Both the position numbers and the translations under genes were made by a program. A DNA stretch of 64,000 bases from positions 1-64,000 of the forward strand of contig CAWKLE010000004.1 of NCBI GenBank assembly GCA_963850415.1. The letters run 5' to 3'. The notes under the pieces are model-generated. The model searched no databases. It was not told the origin of the DNA and saw nothing but the letters and a program-made list of their open reading frames with translations. Source of the DNA: VAXT01 sp963850415. Lineage in GTDB: Bacteria > Actinomycetota > Thermoleophilia > Gaiellales > Gaiellaceae. Position 1 is the stretch's first letter; each line of letters opens with the position of its first letter. Positions 42,108-50,396 of this stretch are shown piece by piece.

Positions 42108-42407
42108 TCAGTCGTTCAACTGCAGGAGTTTCAGGAGCTGGCCGATGTCGTGGCCGTCCTGGGCGGGGTGACGCATGGCGATGTCGGTCTTGATGCGGTA
42201 GCGGTTTCGACGGCCGACCCGTTCGCTCTCGACGTAGCCGGAATCGATCAGGTCGGCGACGATGCGTTGGGCGGCTCGCTCGGTGATTCCCACGCTCTCC
42301 GCGATGTCACGGAATCTCGCGTTCGGGTCGTGATGGAGGCAGAGAAGGACCTGGGTGTGGTTCGAGAGGAACCGCCATGTCTTGCGATTGTCTTCGGTGC
42401 TTGACAT
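42108..42407 (-). CDS. Winged-helix transcriptional regulator
   Basis: 99 residues with one wHTH domain: TQVLLCLHHDPNARFRDIAESVGITERAAQRIVADLIDSGYVESERVGRRNRYRI carries the recognition helix and beta wing. It resembles MarR/ArsR-type repressors. It diverges from the STAS gene, whose promoter -35 overlaps the ATG of this gene and contains an inverted repeat in the spacer, so it probably controls that promoter and itself. Confidence 0.85.
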   Translation of the reverse strand: MSSTEDNRKTWRFLSNHTQVLLCLHHDPNARFRDIAESVGITERAAQRIVADLIDSGYVESERVGRRNRYRIKTDIAMRHPAQDGHDIGQLLKLLQLND

Positions 42408-42428
42408 ACGATCTCCGTAGCGTATATT
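42401..42428 (+). promoter_or_regulatory. Strong promoter of the STAS gene with an operator-like repeat
   Basis: TTGACA (42401-42406) and TATATT (42423-42428) are 16 bases apart, near-perfect consensus and unusually A/T-rich for this genome. An inverted repeat ATACG-N10-CGTAT (42406-42425) fills the spacer. Predicted start of transcription is near 42435. Confidence 0.7.
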
Positions 42429-42487
42429 TCTTTTCGTACGTTGTGTGTCGTGTCAATAGAAGCGCGACTTCGGAGGGATGGTACATC

Positions 42488-42847
42488 ATGAGCGACGCCC
42501 CCGCGTTCCAGGTGCCGACAATCGAGGTTCGCTCCCCGCACCCGCATGCTGCGCTCGTCGGGCTCGTCGGGGAACACGACCTCCATTCGGCAGACGAGGT
42601 TCGGCAAACTCTCGACCAGGCTCTGGCCGTCTGCGACCACTTGATCGTCGACCTCTCGGCCGCCGACTTCATCGACTCCACGATCGTCGGCGTGCTCCTG
42701 CAGACGAGGAAGAACGCCGTTGAGCTCGATCGCAAGTTCAATGTCGTGCTGGGGACTGCGCCGGTCGTCGAACGGATCCTCGACGTGACCGGGGTCGTCC
42801 CGCACCTGAACGTCGTACCGACTGTCGAAGGGGCACTGGCCGCGTAG
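42488..42847 (+). CDS. STAS-domain anti-sigma factor antagonist
   Basis: 119 residues, one STAS domain as in SpoIIAA/RsbV. The strand LIVDLSAADFIDSTIVGVLLQ holds the phosphorylatable Ser in DST (usually DSS or DSA). Such proteins bind and release an anti-sigma kinase according to phosphorylation. No matching anti-sigma kinase is in the window. ATG 42488 lies 11 bases after a GGAGGG. The gene is driven by the strong promoter at 42401. Confidence 0.9.
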   Translation: MSDAPAFQVPTIEVRSPHPHAALVGLVGEHDLHSADEVRQTLDQALAVCDHLIVDLSAADFIDSTIVGVLLQTRKNAVELDRKFNVVLGTAPVVERILDVTGVVPHLNVVPTVEGALAA

Positions 42848-42875
42848 CGCCTTCTCTCCGACCGGCCGGTCGTGG

Positions 42876-43316
42876 TTAGGCGAGGATCACCTCACAGCCG
42901 GCTTCGCGCTGCACCTCGGCGTCGACGTCGGCGCCGAAGAGGTTCCCCAGGAGCCCGTGGTGGTGCTCGCCAAGGACGATCACCTGCGCACGGACCTCCT
43001 TCGCCGTGTCGAGGATCGCCCGGCCCGGATCCCCGGCCGTCCAGGTCAGGTTCGCCTCGAGCCCGGCCGAGGCGAGCCGTTCGCTCGCCTCTGTCAGCTG
43101 CGCGACGATTTCCGGCGGCGGCGCCAGCGCGTGGCCTTCGTCGGCTGAAATGTCGTCCAGCGTTCCGAAGTTACGCGGCACATCGAGGTCGAGCGGCATG
43201 TTCGCAACGCTCAGGACAGTGATCCGGCCGCGCGACTCGTGCGCCTCCGCGATCGCGCGCTCGAGCGCGCGCTTGCCGCCGTCCGAGCCGTCGTAGCCGA
43301 CGAGAATCCTGCGCAC
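42876..43316 (-). CDS. Universal stress protein (UspA family)
   Basis: About 146 residues, one Usp domain. The N-terminal RRILVGYDGSDGGKRALERA and the nucleotide-binding loop near VIVLGEHHHGLLGNLFG are recognisable, although the loop has HHH where many ATP-binding members have SRG. GTG 43316 begins the conserved strand; the longer frame upstream overlaps the winged-helix gene. Role: stress-responsive ATP-binding protein of unclear target. Confidence 0.9.
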   Translation of the reverse strand: MRRILVGYDGSDGGKRALERAIAEAHESRGRITVLSVANMPLDLDVPRNFGTLDDISADEGHALAPPPEIVAQLTEASERLASAGLEANLTWTAGDPGRAILDTAKEVRAQVIVLGEHHHGLLGNLFGADVDAEVQREAGCEVILA

Positions 43317-43342
43317 GCGAGACAGTCTCTCAGGACGCGACG

Positions 43343-44512
43343 CTAGCCCACGAGTTTCTTGGCCAGAGGCGTCGCGAAGCGCGGCGTCACTCTCGTCTCC
43401 CCCAACCAGACCTGAAGCAGCTCGGTCTCGGCCTCGATCGCCCGTACGCCTTCCGCGCCCACGTCCTCGAGGAGGCGGAACGCGACCTCGCCGTCCTTCC
43501 GCCTCGCCCAGCCGCCGACCACGCGGCCGTTCCACCACACCGTCGGGCCTGCGTTTCCGTTCCGGTCGAAGAGCACGGGCGCGTGCTCGCCGAGGTACCA
43601 GTCACGCTCCTTCCAGCCCATCACGGTCGGGTCGAGTGACGGCAGGAACGCGGCCCACGGCTCGGGCTCCGGCGCGGGCTCGACGTCGCCGGGCAGGACG
43701 AAACCGGACACGCCGTCAAGGTCGACCTCGACGGCTTCGATCGCGCCGAGGGCTGCGCGGGTCTGTGTGAGCGTCCATCCGGTCCACCACTTGAGGTCCG
43801 TCACGGTCGCCGGGCCGAAGGCCGCGAGCCAGCGCGATGCGAGCTCGACGCGCGCAGGCTCGGGTTCGAGTCGCGCGAGCGGCTCGTCGAACCACAACGC
43901 GGCCGGCGCCCAGCGCCACTGGCTGCTCGTCCAAGCTCCGCGCGGACGACCGCGGACGACGTGTCCCTCCGCGGCGAGCAGGAACAGGACCCAGGAAGTC
44001 ATGCCCGTGCTGCTCGCCCAGGTCTTGCCCTCGCCGAAGTGAAACTTCTCCCGCAACTGCGGCACATCGGCGGACAGCTCGACCGCGTACGCCTCGCCAC
44101 GAGCCTCGAGCGCCCGCAGCGTTTTCGCGCCGACCTCGTCGAGCCACTTCTCGCCGTCCGAGGCGATGCCGGCTCCCTCGATCAGCTTCGCGTACCGCCT
44201 GCGCGACACGGCCAGGATCGACTCCGTGCACGCCGCCTGCACGACAGCCGCGATGTCCAGCGGGAGGACGAACAGCGTCCGCCGCATCCCGATCATGCGC
44301 AGGACGCTCCGCTCCTCGTACAGCGCGCGCTCGAGCTCCGCCGCCTCCACCCCACGCGCGCGGGCCGCGAGGAAGACCGTCGCCGGGTCGGTCGCGTGCA
44401 GCCCGACCAGGCCGCGTGCCAGCTCGGCGGGATCGCCGCAACGTGCGTCTCGCGCCAGAAAGTGCCGCCGCGCGAGCCGTGCGCGCCGCTCCTCGACGGA
44501 GATCGCCCGCAC
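43343..44512 (-). CDS. Winged-helix DNA-binding protein (HTH_42, AlkZ-like)
   Basis: 389 residues of the tandem winged-helix family that includes the DNA glycosylase AlkZ. Recognised stretches are GLVGLHATDPATVFLAARARG, RMIGMRRTLFVLP, the W-rich VTDLKWWTGWT and a C-terminal RDWYLGEHAPVLFDRNGNAGPTVWWNGRVVGGW. The AlkZ active-site Gln-x-Gln is not evident, so glycosylase activity is uncertain. GTG 44512 follows the RNase HI stop by two bases, so the two are in one operon. Confidence 0.8.
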   Translation of the reverse strand: MRAISVEERRARLARRHFLARDARCGDPAELARGLVGLHATDPATVFLAARARGVEAAELERALYEERSVLRMIGMRRTLFVLPLDIAAVVQAACTESILAVSRRRYAKLIEGAGIASDGEKWLDEVGAKTLRALEARGEAYAVELSADVPQLREKFHFGEGKTWASSTGMTSWVLFLLAAEGHVVRGRPRGAWTSSQWRWAPAALWFDEPLARLEPEPARVELASRWLAAFGPATVTDLKWWTGWTLTQTRAALGAIEAVEVDLDGVSGFVLPGDVEPAPEPEPWAAFLPSLDPTVMGWKERDWYLGEHAPVLFDRNGNAGPTVWWNGRVVGGWARRKDGEVAFRLLEDVGAEGVRAIEAETELLQVWLGETRVTPRFATPLAKKLVG

Positions 44513-44514
44513 GC

Positions 44515-44919
44515 TCAGGCGCCGGCCGCGTCCAGCGCCTCGTTCACGAGCCGGTCGGCGAGCTCGTTGTGCTCGCGCCGCACGGCCGTGTAACGCACCT
44601 TGCCGACGCGCGCCGCCAGATCGCCGGCCTCCTCCCAGAGCGCGCGGAGCGTGTCCTTCTTGATCTTCCACTCGCCGCGCATCTGGTGGACGACGAGCTC
44701 GGAGTCGGACACGACCTCGAGCTCGTCCACGTGCAGCTCGGCCGCGCGCCGGAGACCCTCGACGAGCCCCCGGTACTCGGCGACGTTGTTCGTCGCGACC
44801 CCGATCGTCTGGCCCTCGGCCGCGAGCACGGTTCCGTCCTCGGCCTCGAGCACGTACGCGTAGGCGGCAGGGCCCGGGTTCCCGCGCGCGCCGCCGTCCG
44901 TGAAGAGCCGCGCCTTCAC
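44515..44919 (-). CDS. rnhA: Ribonuclease HI family protein
   Basis: 134 residues that degrade the RNA strand of RNA-DNA hybrids. The four acidic active-site positions fit: Asp in LFTDGGARGNPGP, Glu in NNVAEYRGLVEGL, Asp in VVSDSELVV, and a late Asp in NELADRLVNEAL. It is the short bacterial variant without a basic protrusion. GTG 44919 overlaps the YqfO-like stop (GTGA). Confidence 0.93.
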   Translation of the reverse strand: MKARLFTDGGARGNPGPAAYAYVLEAEDGTVLAAEGQTIGVATNNVAEYRGLVEGLRRAAELHVDELEVVSDSELVVHQMRGEWKIKKDTLRALWEEAGDLAARVGKVRYTAVRREHNELADRLVNEALDAAGA

Positions 44920-45224
44920 AGGAGCGGATAGAGGTCGAACGCCGGCTCCTCGTACGGATGCGCCGACCGCAGCGCCCGCACGACCTCGTCCTCGCGGTTG
45001 GCCGGATACACCGTCTCCAGGCGGAGCTCGGGAACGCGCTCCTCGCGGCCGCGCTCGCCGATCGTCGGATCGGTCGCCTCGCCTCCGAAGAAGGTTCCCG
45101 TGCCCTCCGTGTACCACGAGCAGCGCTCGTACTCGCCGATGCGCCCCGCTCCGGCCTCGAACAGCGCGTCCCGCACCGCATCCAGCGACTCGGGCGGGAC
45201 GAAGACGACGAGCTTCCGGTTCAT
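44916..45224 (-). CDS. YqfO/Nif3 insert-domain-like protein
   Basis: 102 residues resembling the CutA/PII-like insert of Nif3-type proteins as a stand-alone gene: KLVVFVPPESLDAVRDALFEAGAGRIGEYERCSW followed by ETVYPANREDEVVRALRSAHPYEEPAFDLYPL. The HPYEEPA motif is very characteristic. Function is unknown. It leads the YqfO-RNase HI-winged-helix operon. Confidence 0.9.
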   Translation of the reverse strand: MNRKLVVFVPPESLDAVRDALFEAGAGRIGEYERCSWYTEGTGTFFGGEATDPTIGERGREERVPELRLETVYPANREDEVVRALRSAHPYEEPAFDLYPLL

Positions 45225-45299
45225 CCGATGACTCTCGCAAACTGGAACCCCGCACGCGACTGTGATTCAGTCGCGCGGACCCACCAGAGGAGGCGGCTC

Positions 45300-45713
45300 G
45301 TGAGCACCATCGACAGTGGAAACACCGGCCCGCTCGGGCAACCACGCGGCATCGGCTTCGTCATTCTCATGCTCATCATCACGCTCGGCTTCTACAGTCT
45401 CTACTGGGTCTACAAGACTCAGGAGGAGGTCAAGCAGCACTCGGGCGACGGTCTCGGCGGCGTGCTGGGCCTGGTCGTCTGGATCGTGATCAGCGCCGTC
45501 AGCGCCTTCGTCATCCCCTCGGAGATCGGGAGGATGTACCAGAAGGACGGCCAGCATCCACCGGTCACCGGCTGGACGGGGCTCTGGCTCTTCCCCTTCG
45601 GGATCCTGATCATCCCGGCGTTCGTCTGGTTCGTGAAGGTGCAGGGCGCGCTCAACACGTACTGGGGAGCCAAGATGTCCTCGGGAGCAGCCGCAGCTCC
45701 GGCCGAAGCCTGA
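45300..45713 (+). CDS. DUF4234-type small membrane protein
   Basis: 137 residues with three hydrophobic spans: GFVILMLIITLGFYSLYWVYK (about 19-39), LGGVLGLVVWIVISAVSAFVI and LWLFPFGILIIPAFVWFVKV. The IITLGFYSLYWVYK segment is characteristic of DUF4234. GTG 45300 has an AGGAGG seven bases upstream. It is convergent with the glutathione transferase gene (four-base gap). Function unknown. Confidence 0.8.
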   Translation: MSTIDSGNTGPLGQPRGIGFVILMLIITLGFYSLYWVYKTQEEVKQHSGDGLGGVLGLVVWIVISAVSAFVIPSEIGRMYQKDGQHPPVTGWTGLWLFPFGILIIPAFVWFVKVQGALNTYWGAKMSSGAAAAPAEA

Positions 45714-45717
45714 ACCG

Positions 45718-46338
45718 TCACGCCCGGGGCCGGGCGTCCACGCGACGGATCCACGCCTCGAGCCTCGGGTACCGGCCGTTCAGGGCGAGGTACTGCCCGA
45801 GGATGAGGTGGAACTCGTCGGTGTCGGCCTCGTCGTAGATGAGGCCGTACTTGAGGAACGGAAACGCCGCGCAGTCGGCCGCCGAGAACTCCCCAAAGAG
45901 GTAGTCGCGCCCGGCCAGCAGCCGCTCGAAGAGCTCAAGGGATCCCGTCAGCTCGCGGCCGAGCTCGTCGATCCGTTGCGAATCGGGCTCAGTCTGGCCC
46001 CGCTCCGCCTCGATCTCGTTCGGAGGCCGTTTCCAGACCCGGTTGAACCAGTCGAGGAAGATGTCGAGCTCGGCACTGCGCGCCTCGTCCTGCGGGAAGA
46101 GCGGCGGCTGCGGCTGCAGCGCTTCGAGGTAGCGGAGGATGACGGTCGAGTCCGCGATCACACGCTCGTCGTGGACGAGCACCGGGACGAGCGGCTGGCC
46201 GCTCAGCCGCTCGACGGGGCTCCGGTCGTCTGGATCGACGTCCTCCCACGCCACCTTCAGGCCCTTGAACGCGAGTGCGAGCGACACGCGCTCGACGTTC
46301 GTCGAGAACGGGATGCGGTAGACGCGGAGCACAGGCAC
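45718..46338 (-). CDS. Glutathione S-transferase-like protein
   Basis: 206 residues: thioredoxin-fold N-terminal domain (YRIPFSTNVERVSLALAFKGL, then VPVLVHDERVIADSTVILRYLE, where the Ser-Thr pair after VIADS binds the thiol peptide in relatives) and an all-helical C-terminal domain. Most actinomycetes lack glutathione, so the thiol cofactor may differ or the protein may be an isomerase or dehalogenase-like member. It follows a P-loop kinase in the same direction. Confidence 0.88.
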   Translation of the reverse strand: MPVLRVYRIPFSTNVERVSLALAFKGLKVAWEDVDPDDRSPVERLSGQPLVPVLVHDERVIADSTVILRYLEALQPQPPLFPQDEARSAELDIFLDWFNRVWKRPPNEIEAERGQTEPDSQRIDELGRELTGSLELFERLLAGRDYLFGEFSAADCAAFPFLKYGLIYDEADTDEFHLILGQYLALNGRYPRLEAWIRRVDARPRA

Positions 46339-46357
46339 GACGTTATCGAGCGCTGCG

Positions 46358-46870
46358 CTACGCGCCGGCGAGCCAGGCCTCGGTCTCGCTCGCGGACCGC
46401 AGCCGGACGACGTTGTAGCCGGCCAGGCGCTCCTCGTACCGGGCGCGCCTCGGCCGGTGCGTCTTCAACGCCCAGAGGAGGAGCGACTCGCGGCTGAAGA
46501 ACGTCCCCCGCCAGGTCTCGCGATTGCCGCCCCAGAGCTCCTCGCCGCTGCGCACGCGGCGAGCCGTCCGCAAGCCGAGTCGGCGCAGGATCGTGGGCAG
46601 TGACGGATCGAGCCAGACGACGAGCTCCGCCCGCTTCACGACGAGGTCGCCGAGCTTGCCGTGGTACGCGCCGTCCGCGACCCAGGCGTCTCCGGCCAGA
46701 GCCTCTCGGACGCGCTCCCGAAACTCCTCGGCTCTCGGCTCGCTCCATCCGGGGCCCCAGTGCAGCGCATCGAGCTCGACGTGCGGAACGCCCTGGCGCT
46801 CGGCCAGACGCTTCGCGACCGTGGTCTTCCCCGCACACGTCGTCCCGACGACCGCGATCCGCGTAGGCAC
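46358..46870 (-). CDS. P-loop kinase (adenylate-kinase-like, topology-modulation type)
   Basis: 170 residues. Walker A VVGTTCAGKTTVAKRLA at the N-terminus, an ELDALHW segment with the acidic metal residue, VVWLDPSLPTILRRLGLRTARR and a lid-like arginine-rich stretch indicate a small nucleotide or metabolite kinase related to the FlaR/adenylate kinase group. Substrate unknown. It follows the methyltransferase by one base. Confidence 0.85.
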   Translation of the reverse strand: MPTRIAVVGTTCAGKTTVAKRLAERQGVPHVELDALHWGPGWSEPRAEEFRERVREALAGDAWVADGAYHGKLGDLVVKRAELVVWLDPSLPTILRRLGLRTARRVRSGEELWGGNRETWRGTFFSRESLLLWALKTHRPRRARYEERLAGYNVVRLRSASETEAWLAGA

Positions 46871-46871
46871 G

Positions 46872-47943
46872 CTACGGGGTCAGGCGATAGAAGCGGAAGA
46901 AGTCGTTCTCGATCGACAGCACCTCGAAGCCGCCGAAGCCCGCCTCCTCCGCGTAGCGCCGCACGGTGCCGGGGCGCATGACCGTGCCCGTTCCCGCAGC
47001 GCCCTCGCCGACCATCCCGACCGGCAGGCAGTGGAGGACGCTGTAGCCGTAGCAGAGCCGCTCGACGTCGTCTCCCGCCCCCGTGAACGTGTCGGCCACC
47101 CGCTCGTCGGCAACGACGACGCACCCGCCCTCGCCGAGCAGCCCGCGGCACGCGCGCAAGGCGTCGACGGGGTAGGACATGTCGTGCAGCGCCTCGTGCA
47201 CGTAGACGAGGTCGTACTGCCCTTGGAGCCCTGGATCGGCCGCGTCCCGATCGTGAAACGTGACGCGCGCTTCCACGCCGCTGCCCGCGAGGTTCTCCCG
47301 GGCCGCAGCGATCGACGCCGCGTCGAGGTCGATCCCGTCGACCCGCGCCTTCGGATAGGCGATCGCGATCGCGATCGTCGAGTGGCCCTGGCCGCAGGCC
47401 ACGTCGGCGACCCGAGCCGGCGGGTCGCACGCCGAGCCGCTCGTGCACATCCGGGATCGCGGGGAACCATTTGCTGCCGAGCAGGTGCTCGAACAGCGGG
47501 CGCGAGGACTCCGCCTGACCTTCGTGCATGTCGGCCCCGTAGTCGGCGTACGGGACTCCCTCGCCGCTGCGGAACGCTGCGAGCACGGCATCGATCGGCC
47601 TGACGCACGCGACGACGAGCTTCCCGACCGGGGCGATGTAGTTGAGGCTCGTCTCGTCGAGGAGCGCCTCGTCGTGGCCCGGCGGCAGGGTGTAGCGGCG
47701 CTCGTCGTCGGCGTCAAGGATCCCCGTCGTCGCCTGCTGCTCGAGCCACTCGCGGACGTAACGCTCGCTGAGGCCCGCAGCCTCGGCGAGCTCCGCGGAC
47801 GAAGAAGGACCGCGGTCGGCGAGGGCGCGATAGAGGCCGAGCCGCACACCGAGGTACACGGTCACGACGTCCAGCGCGCCGAGGGTCGAGCTGCGCAGCC
47901 GCTCGACGAGGGCGTCGCGGCGCTCGGAGACCTCGACCGCCAC
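46872..47943 (-). pseudogene. SAM-dependent methyltransferase with winged-helix N-terminus, one frameshift
   Basis: The first frame gives a dimerisation/winged-helix domain (GPSSSAELAEAAGLSERYVREWLEQQATTG) as in O-methyltransferase-like proteins. The second gives the SAM fold: ARVADVACGQGHSTIAIA, GIDLDAASIAAARENL and LVYVHEALHDM. The change of frame lies about 47430-47440 and is repaired by dropping one base. Restored length is about 356 residues. Family and substrate are not further resolved. As with the dehydrogenase at 29 kb, a sequence error is the simplest reading. Confidence 0.82.
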
Positions 47944-47944
47944 G

Positions 47945-49438
47945 CTAGGTGTCGATCTGGGCCTTCTGGAGCTTGCCCGAGTAGTCGACGTAGATCGACT
48001 TCCACTCGGTGAAGAAGTCGAGCGCGGCCTGGCCCGCCTCGCGGTGCCCGTTGCCCGTGTCCTTGACGCCGCCGAACGGGAGGTGCACCTCGGCCCCGAT
48101 CGTGCCCGCGTTGATGTACGTGATCCCGGCCTTGAGGTCGCGCATCGCGCGGAAGGCCCGGTTCACGTCCTGCGTGAAGATCGAAGACGAGAGGCCGTAC
48201 TCGATCCCGTTCGAGACCTCGATCGCCTCGTCGACGTCGCGCACCTTGATCACGGCCACGGTCGGCCCGAAGATCTCTTCCTGGGCGATCCGCATCCCCG
48301 GATCAACGTCGCCGAACACGGTCGGGCGGTAGTAGAAGCCCTTCTCGAGCCCGTTCCCGGACGCGACCTCGCCGCCGGTCAGCAGGCTCGCGCCCTCGTC
48401 ACGGCCGATCGCGGTGTACGAGTCGATCTTCTCGAGCGCGGCCTGGTTGATCACGGGCCCGACGTCGGTGTCCTCCTCCCAGCCGACGCCGAGCCGAAGC
48501 TGCTCTGCGGAGTCGACGAGCCGGGACGCGAGCTCGTCGTAGACGGACTCGTGCGCGATTACGCGGCTCGCCGCGGTGCAGCGCTGGCCGGAGGTTCCGA
48601 ACGCCGACCAGACGATGCCCTCGACGGCCAGGTCGAGATTCGCATCGTCCATGACGATGATCGCGTTCTTGCCGCCGAGCTCGAGGTGGATGTGCTTGAG
48701 GCGATCGGCGCCGGTCTTCGTGACCGCGACTCCCGTCTCGCGCGAGCCGGTGAGCGAGATGACCGGGACGTCAGGGTGTCGGACGAGCGCATCCCCGACC
48801 TGTCCCCCGCCCCCGTGGACGATGTTGACGACCCCGTCTGGCACGCCCGCTTCGATCAGGAGCTCGACGAAGCGCTCACCGAGCGTCGGCGTGTCCGTGG
48901 CCGGCTTGAAGACGACCGTGTTGCCGCAGACGAGGGCGGGCAGCATCTTCCAGCTCGGGATCGCGATCGGGAAGTTCCACGGCGTGATCACGCCCACGAC
49001 CCCGATCGGCTGGCGGACGCTCATGTTGAACTTGTCGCGGAGCTCGGACGGCGTCGTCTGGCCGAACAGTCGCCGGCCCTCGCCGCCCATGTAGTACGCC
49101 ATGTCGATCGCTTCCTGGACGTCGCCCCGCGCCTCGGGCAGCACCTTGCCCATCTCGTGAGCCATCAGCTGGGCGAGGTCCTCCTTCTGCTCGCTCAGGA
49201 GGTGCGCGAAGCGGAAGAGCAGCTCGCCTCGCTTCGGGGCCGGAACCAGGCGCCAGTCCTCGTGGGCGCTCTTCGCGGCGGCCACCGCGCGGTCGACGTC
49301 CTCGGCGCTCGACCGCGGGAAGACGCCGATCGCGTCGCCGTTCGCCGGGCTGGTGCTCTCGAAGGTCTCGCCGGACGCAGCGTCGACCCACTCGCCGTCG
49401 ATGTAGTTCTGGAATGTCTTGGCGCCCGTGATCGTCAC
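47945..49438 (-). CDS. NAD(P)-dependent aldehyde dehydrogenase
   Basis: ALDH superfamily, 497 residues. VITPWNFPIAIPSWKMLPAL, the catalytic Glu in HLELGGKNAIIV, the catalytic Cys in GTSGQRCTAASR and the C-terminal PFGGVKDTGNGHREAG are all in place. The overall look is close to succinate-semialdehyde and aminoadipate-semialdehyde types, so a semialdehyde substrate is likely but not proven. It is followed by the methyltransferase after one base. Confidence 0.95.
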   Translation of the reverse strand: MTITGAKTFQNYIDGEWVDAASGETFESTSPANGDAIGVFPRSSAEDVDRAVAAAKSAHEDWRLVPAPKRGELLFRFAHLLSEQKEDLAQLMAHEMGKVLPEARGDVQEAIDMAYYMGGEGRRLFGQTTPSELRDKFNMSVRQPIGVVGVITPWNFPIAIPSWKMLPALVCGNTVVFKPATDTPTLGERFVELLIEAGVPDGVVNIVHGGGGQVGDALVRHPDVPVISLTGSRETGVAVTKTGADRLKHIHLELGGKNAIIVMDDANLDLAVEGIVWSAFGTSGQRCTAASRVIAHESVYDELASRLVDSAEQLRLGVGWEEDTDVGPVINQAALEKIDSYTAIGRDEGASLLTGGEVASGNGLEKGFYYRPTVFGDVDPGMRIAQEEIFGPTVAVIKVRDVDEAIEVSNGIEYGLSSSIFTQDVNRAFRAMRDLKAGITYINAGTIGAEVHLPFGGVKDTGNGHREAGQAALDFFTEWKSIYVDYSGKLQKAQIDT

Positions 49439-49448
49439 GGGGGCGATT

Positions 49449-49670
49449 CTATTCAGGCTCGGCCTCGGTCTCGAGGAACGTGCCCGGGATCCGCGGGCGC
49501 CGCCGGTCGCGCAGCTCGCGCTTGCCGCCTGGCTCGCCGCCCCGCGTGCGGCGGTCCGGGCCGGTTCGCCGATCGACGATGACGGTCACGTTCGGGTTGT
49601 CCTTGTAGTACTCGACCATCTTGTCGAAGAGCTCGTCCTCGAGCTCACGTGGGATCACGCAGTAGATCAC
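49449..49670 (-). CDS. Conserved small protein (73 residues)
   Basis: Starts VIYCVIPRELEDELFDKMVEYY and has the acidic/aromatic helix followed by a strand VTVIVDRRTGPDRR and a basic tail. I do not recognise a named family; the first 45 residues look like a folded alpha/beta unit and the rest looks disordered. The GTG at 49670 lies at the edge of an 8-bp hairpin. It is separated from the aldehyde dehydrogenase by ten bases. Confidence 0.65.
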   Translation of the reverse strand: MIYCVIPRELEDELFDKMVEYYKDNPNVTVIVDRRTGPDRRTRGGEPGGKRELRDRRRPRIPGTFLETEAEPE

Positions 49671-49688
49671 CGTCTTAGTGTAAGACGG
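49670..49688. promoter_or_regulatory. Perfect inverted repeat at the start of the 73-residue gene
   Basis: CCGTCTTA-GTG-TAAGACGG, with 8-bp arms and a 3-base centre, touches the GTG start codon of the gene on its left and lies two bases from the stop of the gene on its right. The inner 10-mer GTCTTACACT (minus strand) recurs at 50365-50374 in the PadR promoter. Confidence 0.55.
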
Positions 49689-49690
49689 TT

Positions 49691-50302
49691 CTAGAGACGT
49701 GCGATCTCTGGCACGACCCGGCCGTCGGCCTCGACCCGCGCGTTCCAGGTCCTGAACGACGGCTCGAGCTCCTCCAGCTCGTGGCCACGCTCCGCGAGCC
49801 GGACCGGCTGCGCCGACTCGGGCAGGACGCGGTACTGGTACCAGGAGATGTCCCAGGCGACGGTGACGACGACATCGCTGTTCACGCCCGAGAGCAGGAT
49901 GACGCTCGCGTGCGGCTCGCCGAGGCTCTTGCCGATGCCGCCGACCGTTCGTCGGTAGGCGCTTGCGTTGAAGAGCTCGGCGGCTTCGACCACCGCCCGC
50001 TCCTGGTCGGAGAGGCGGCGCAGGATCGGCTCCGGCGCGAGCGAGTCGTCCGGGGTCGCGCGGCGCGGGTCGAGGAATGCTCCGAGGCTGAACTTGCGCT
50101 TGCGCGGCTCCTCGTCGAACGTCGGCGTCGTGGGGCTGCCTTCCTTGACCCAGCCGTGCTCGGCTGCGATCTCGTGGCACAGCGGGCAGACGTCCAGGAA
50201 GTCTTCGCCCTCCGGGGCAAAGCGCATCGTCCGCTCGCCGAGGAGGAGCGTCCGTTCGCAGATCGCGCACGTCTGCGGGGCGATGGTTCTCGTCGAGCGC
50301 AT
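49691..50302 (-). CDS. Zinc-ribbon-containing conserved protein
   Basis: 203 residues. The N-terminus has paired cysteines (CAICERT about residue 12 and CPLCHEIA about 39) typical of a small zinc ribbon, followed by a disordered stretch and a C-terminal domain of unknown type (VILLSGVNSDVVVTVAWDISWYQYRV). ATG 50302 is chosen in preference to an earlier in-frame start because a 58-base gap to the PadR promoter remains. Function unknown. Confidence 0.75.
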   Translation of the reverse strand: MRSTRTIAPQTCAICERTLLLGERTMRFAPEGEDFLDVCPLCHEIAAEHGWVKEGSPTTPTFDEEPRKRKFSLGAFLDPRRATPDDSLAPEPILRRLSDQERAVVEAAELFNASAYRRTVGGIGKSLGEPHASVILLSGVNSDVVVTVAWDISWYQYRVLPESAQPVRLAERGHELEELEPSFRTWNARVEADGRVVPEIARL

Positions 50303-50364
50303 CAGTCGGCGACTATAGCCCACTCGGTCTCGACCCCCGTGCGTGCTACCGTCCTGCTATGTGT

Positions 50365-50374
50365 GTCTTACACT
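50365..50374. promoter_or_regulatory. Motif shared with the hairpin at 49.67 kb (candidate PadR site)
   Basis: GTCTTACACT occurs 23 bases upstream of the PadR gene and again, reversed, inside the inverted repeat at 49677-49686. Its surroundings (GTGTGTCTTACACTGTAACTCAC) contain imperfect inverted symmetry, as expected for an autoregulatory site. Confidence 0.35.
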
Positions 50375-50396
50375 GTAACTCACTCGGAGTGGTGGC

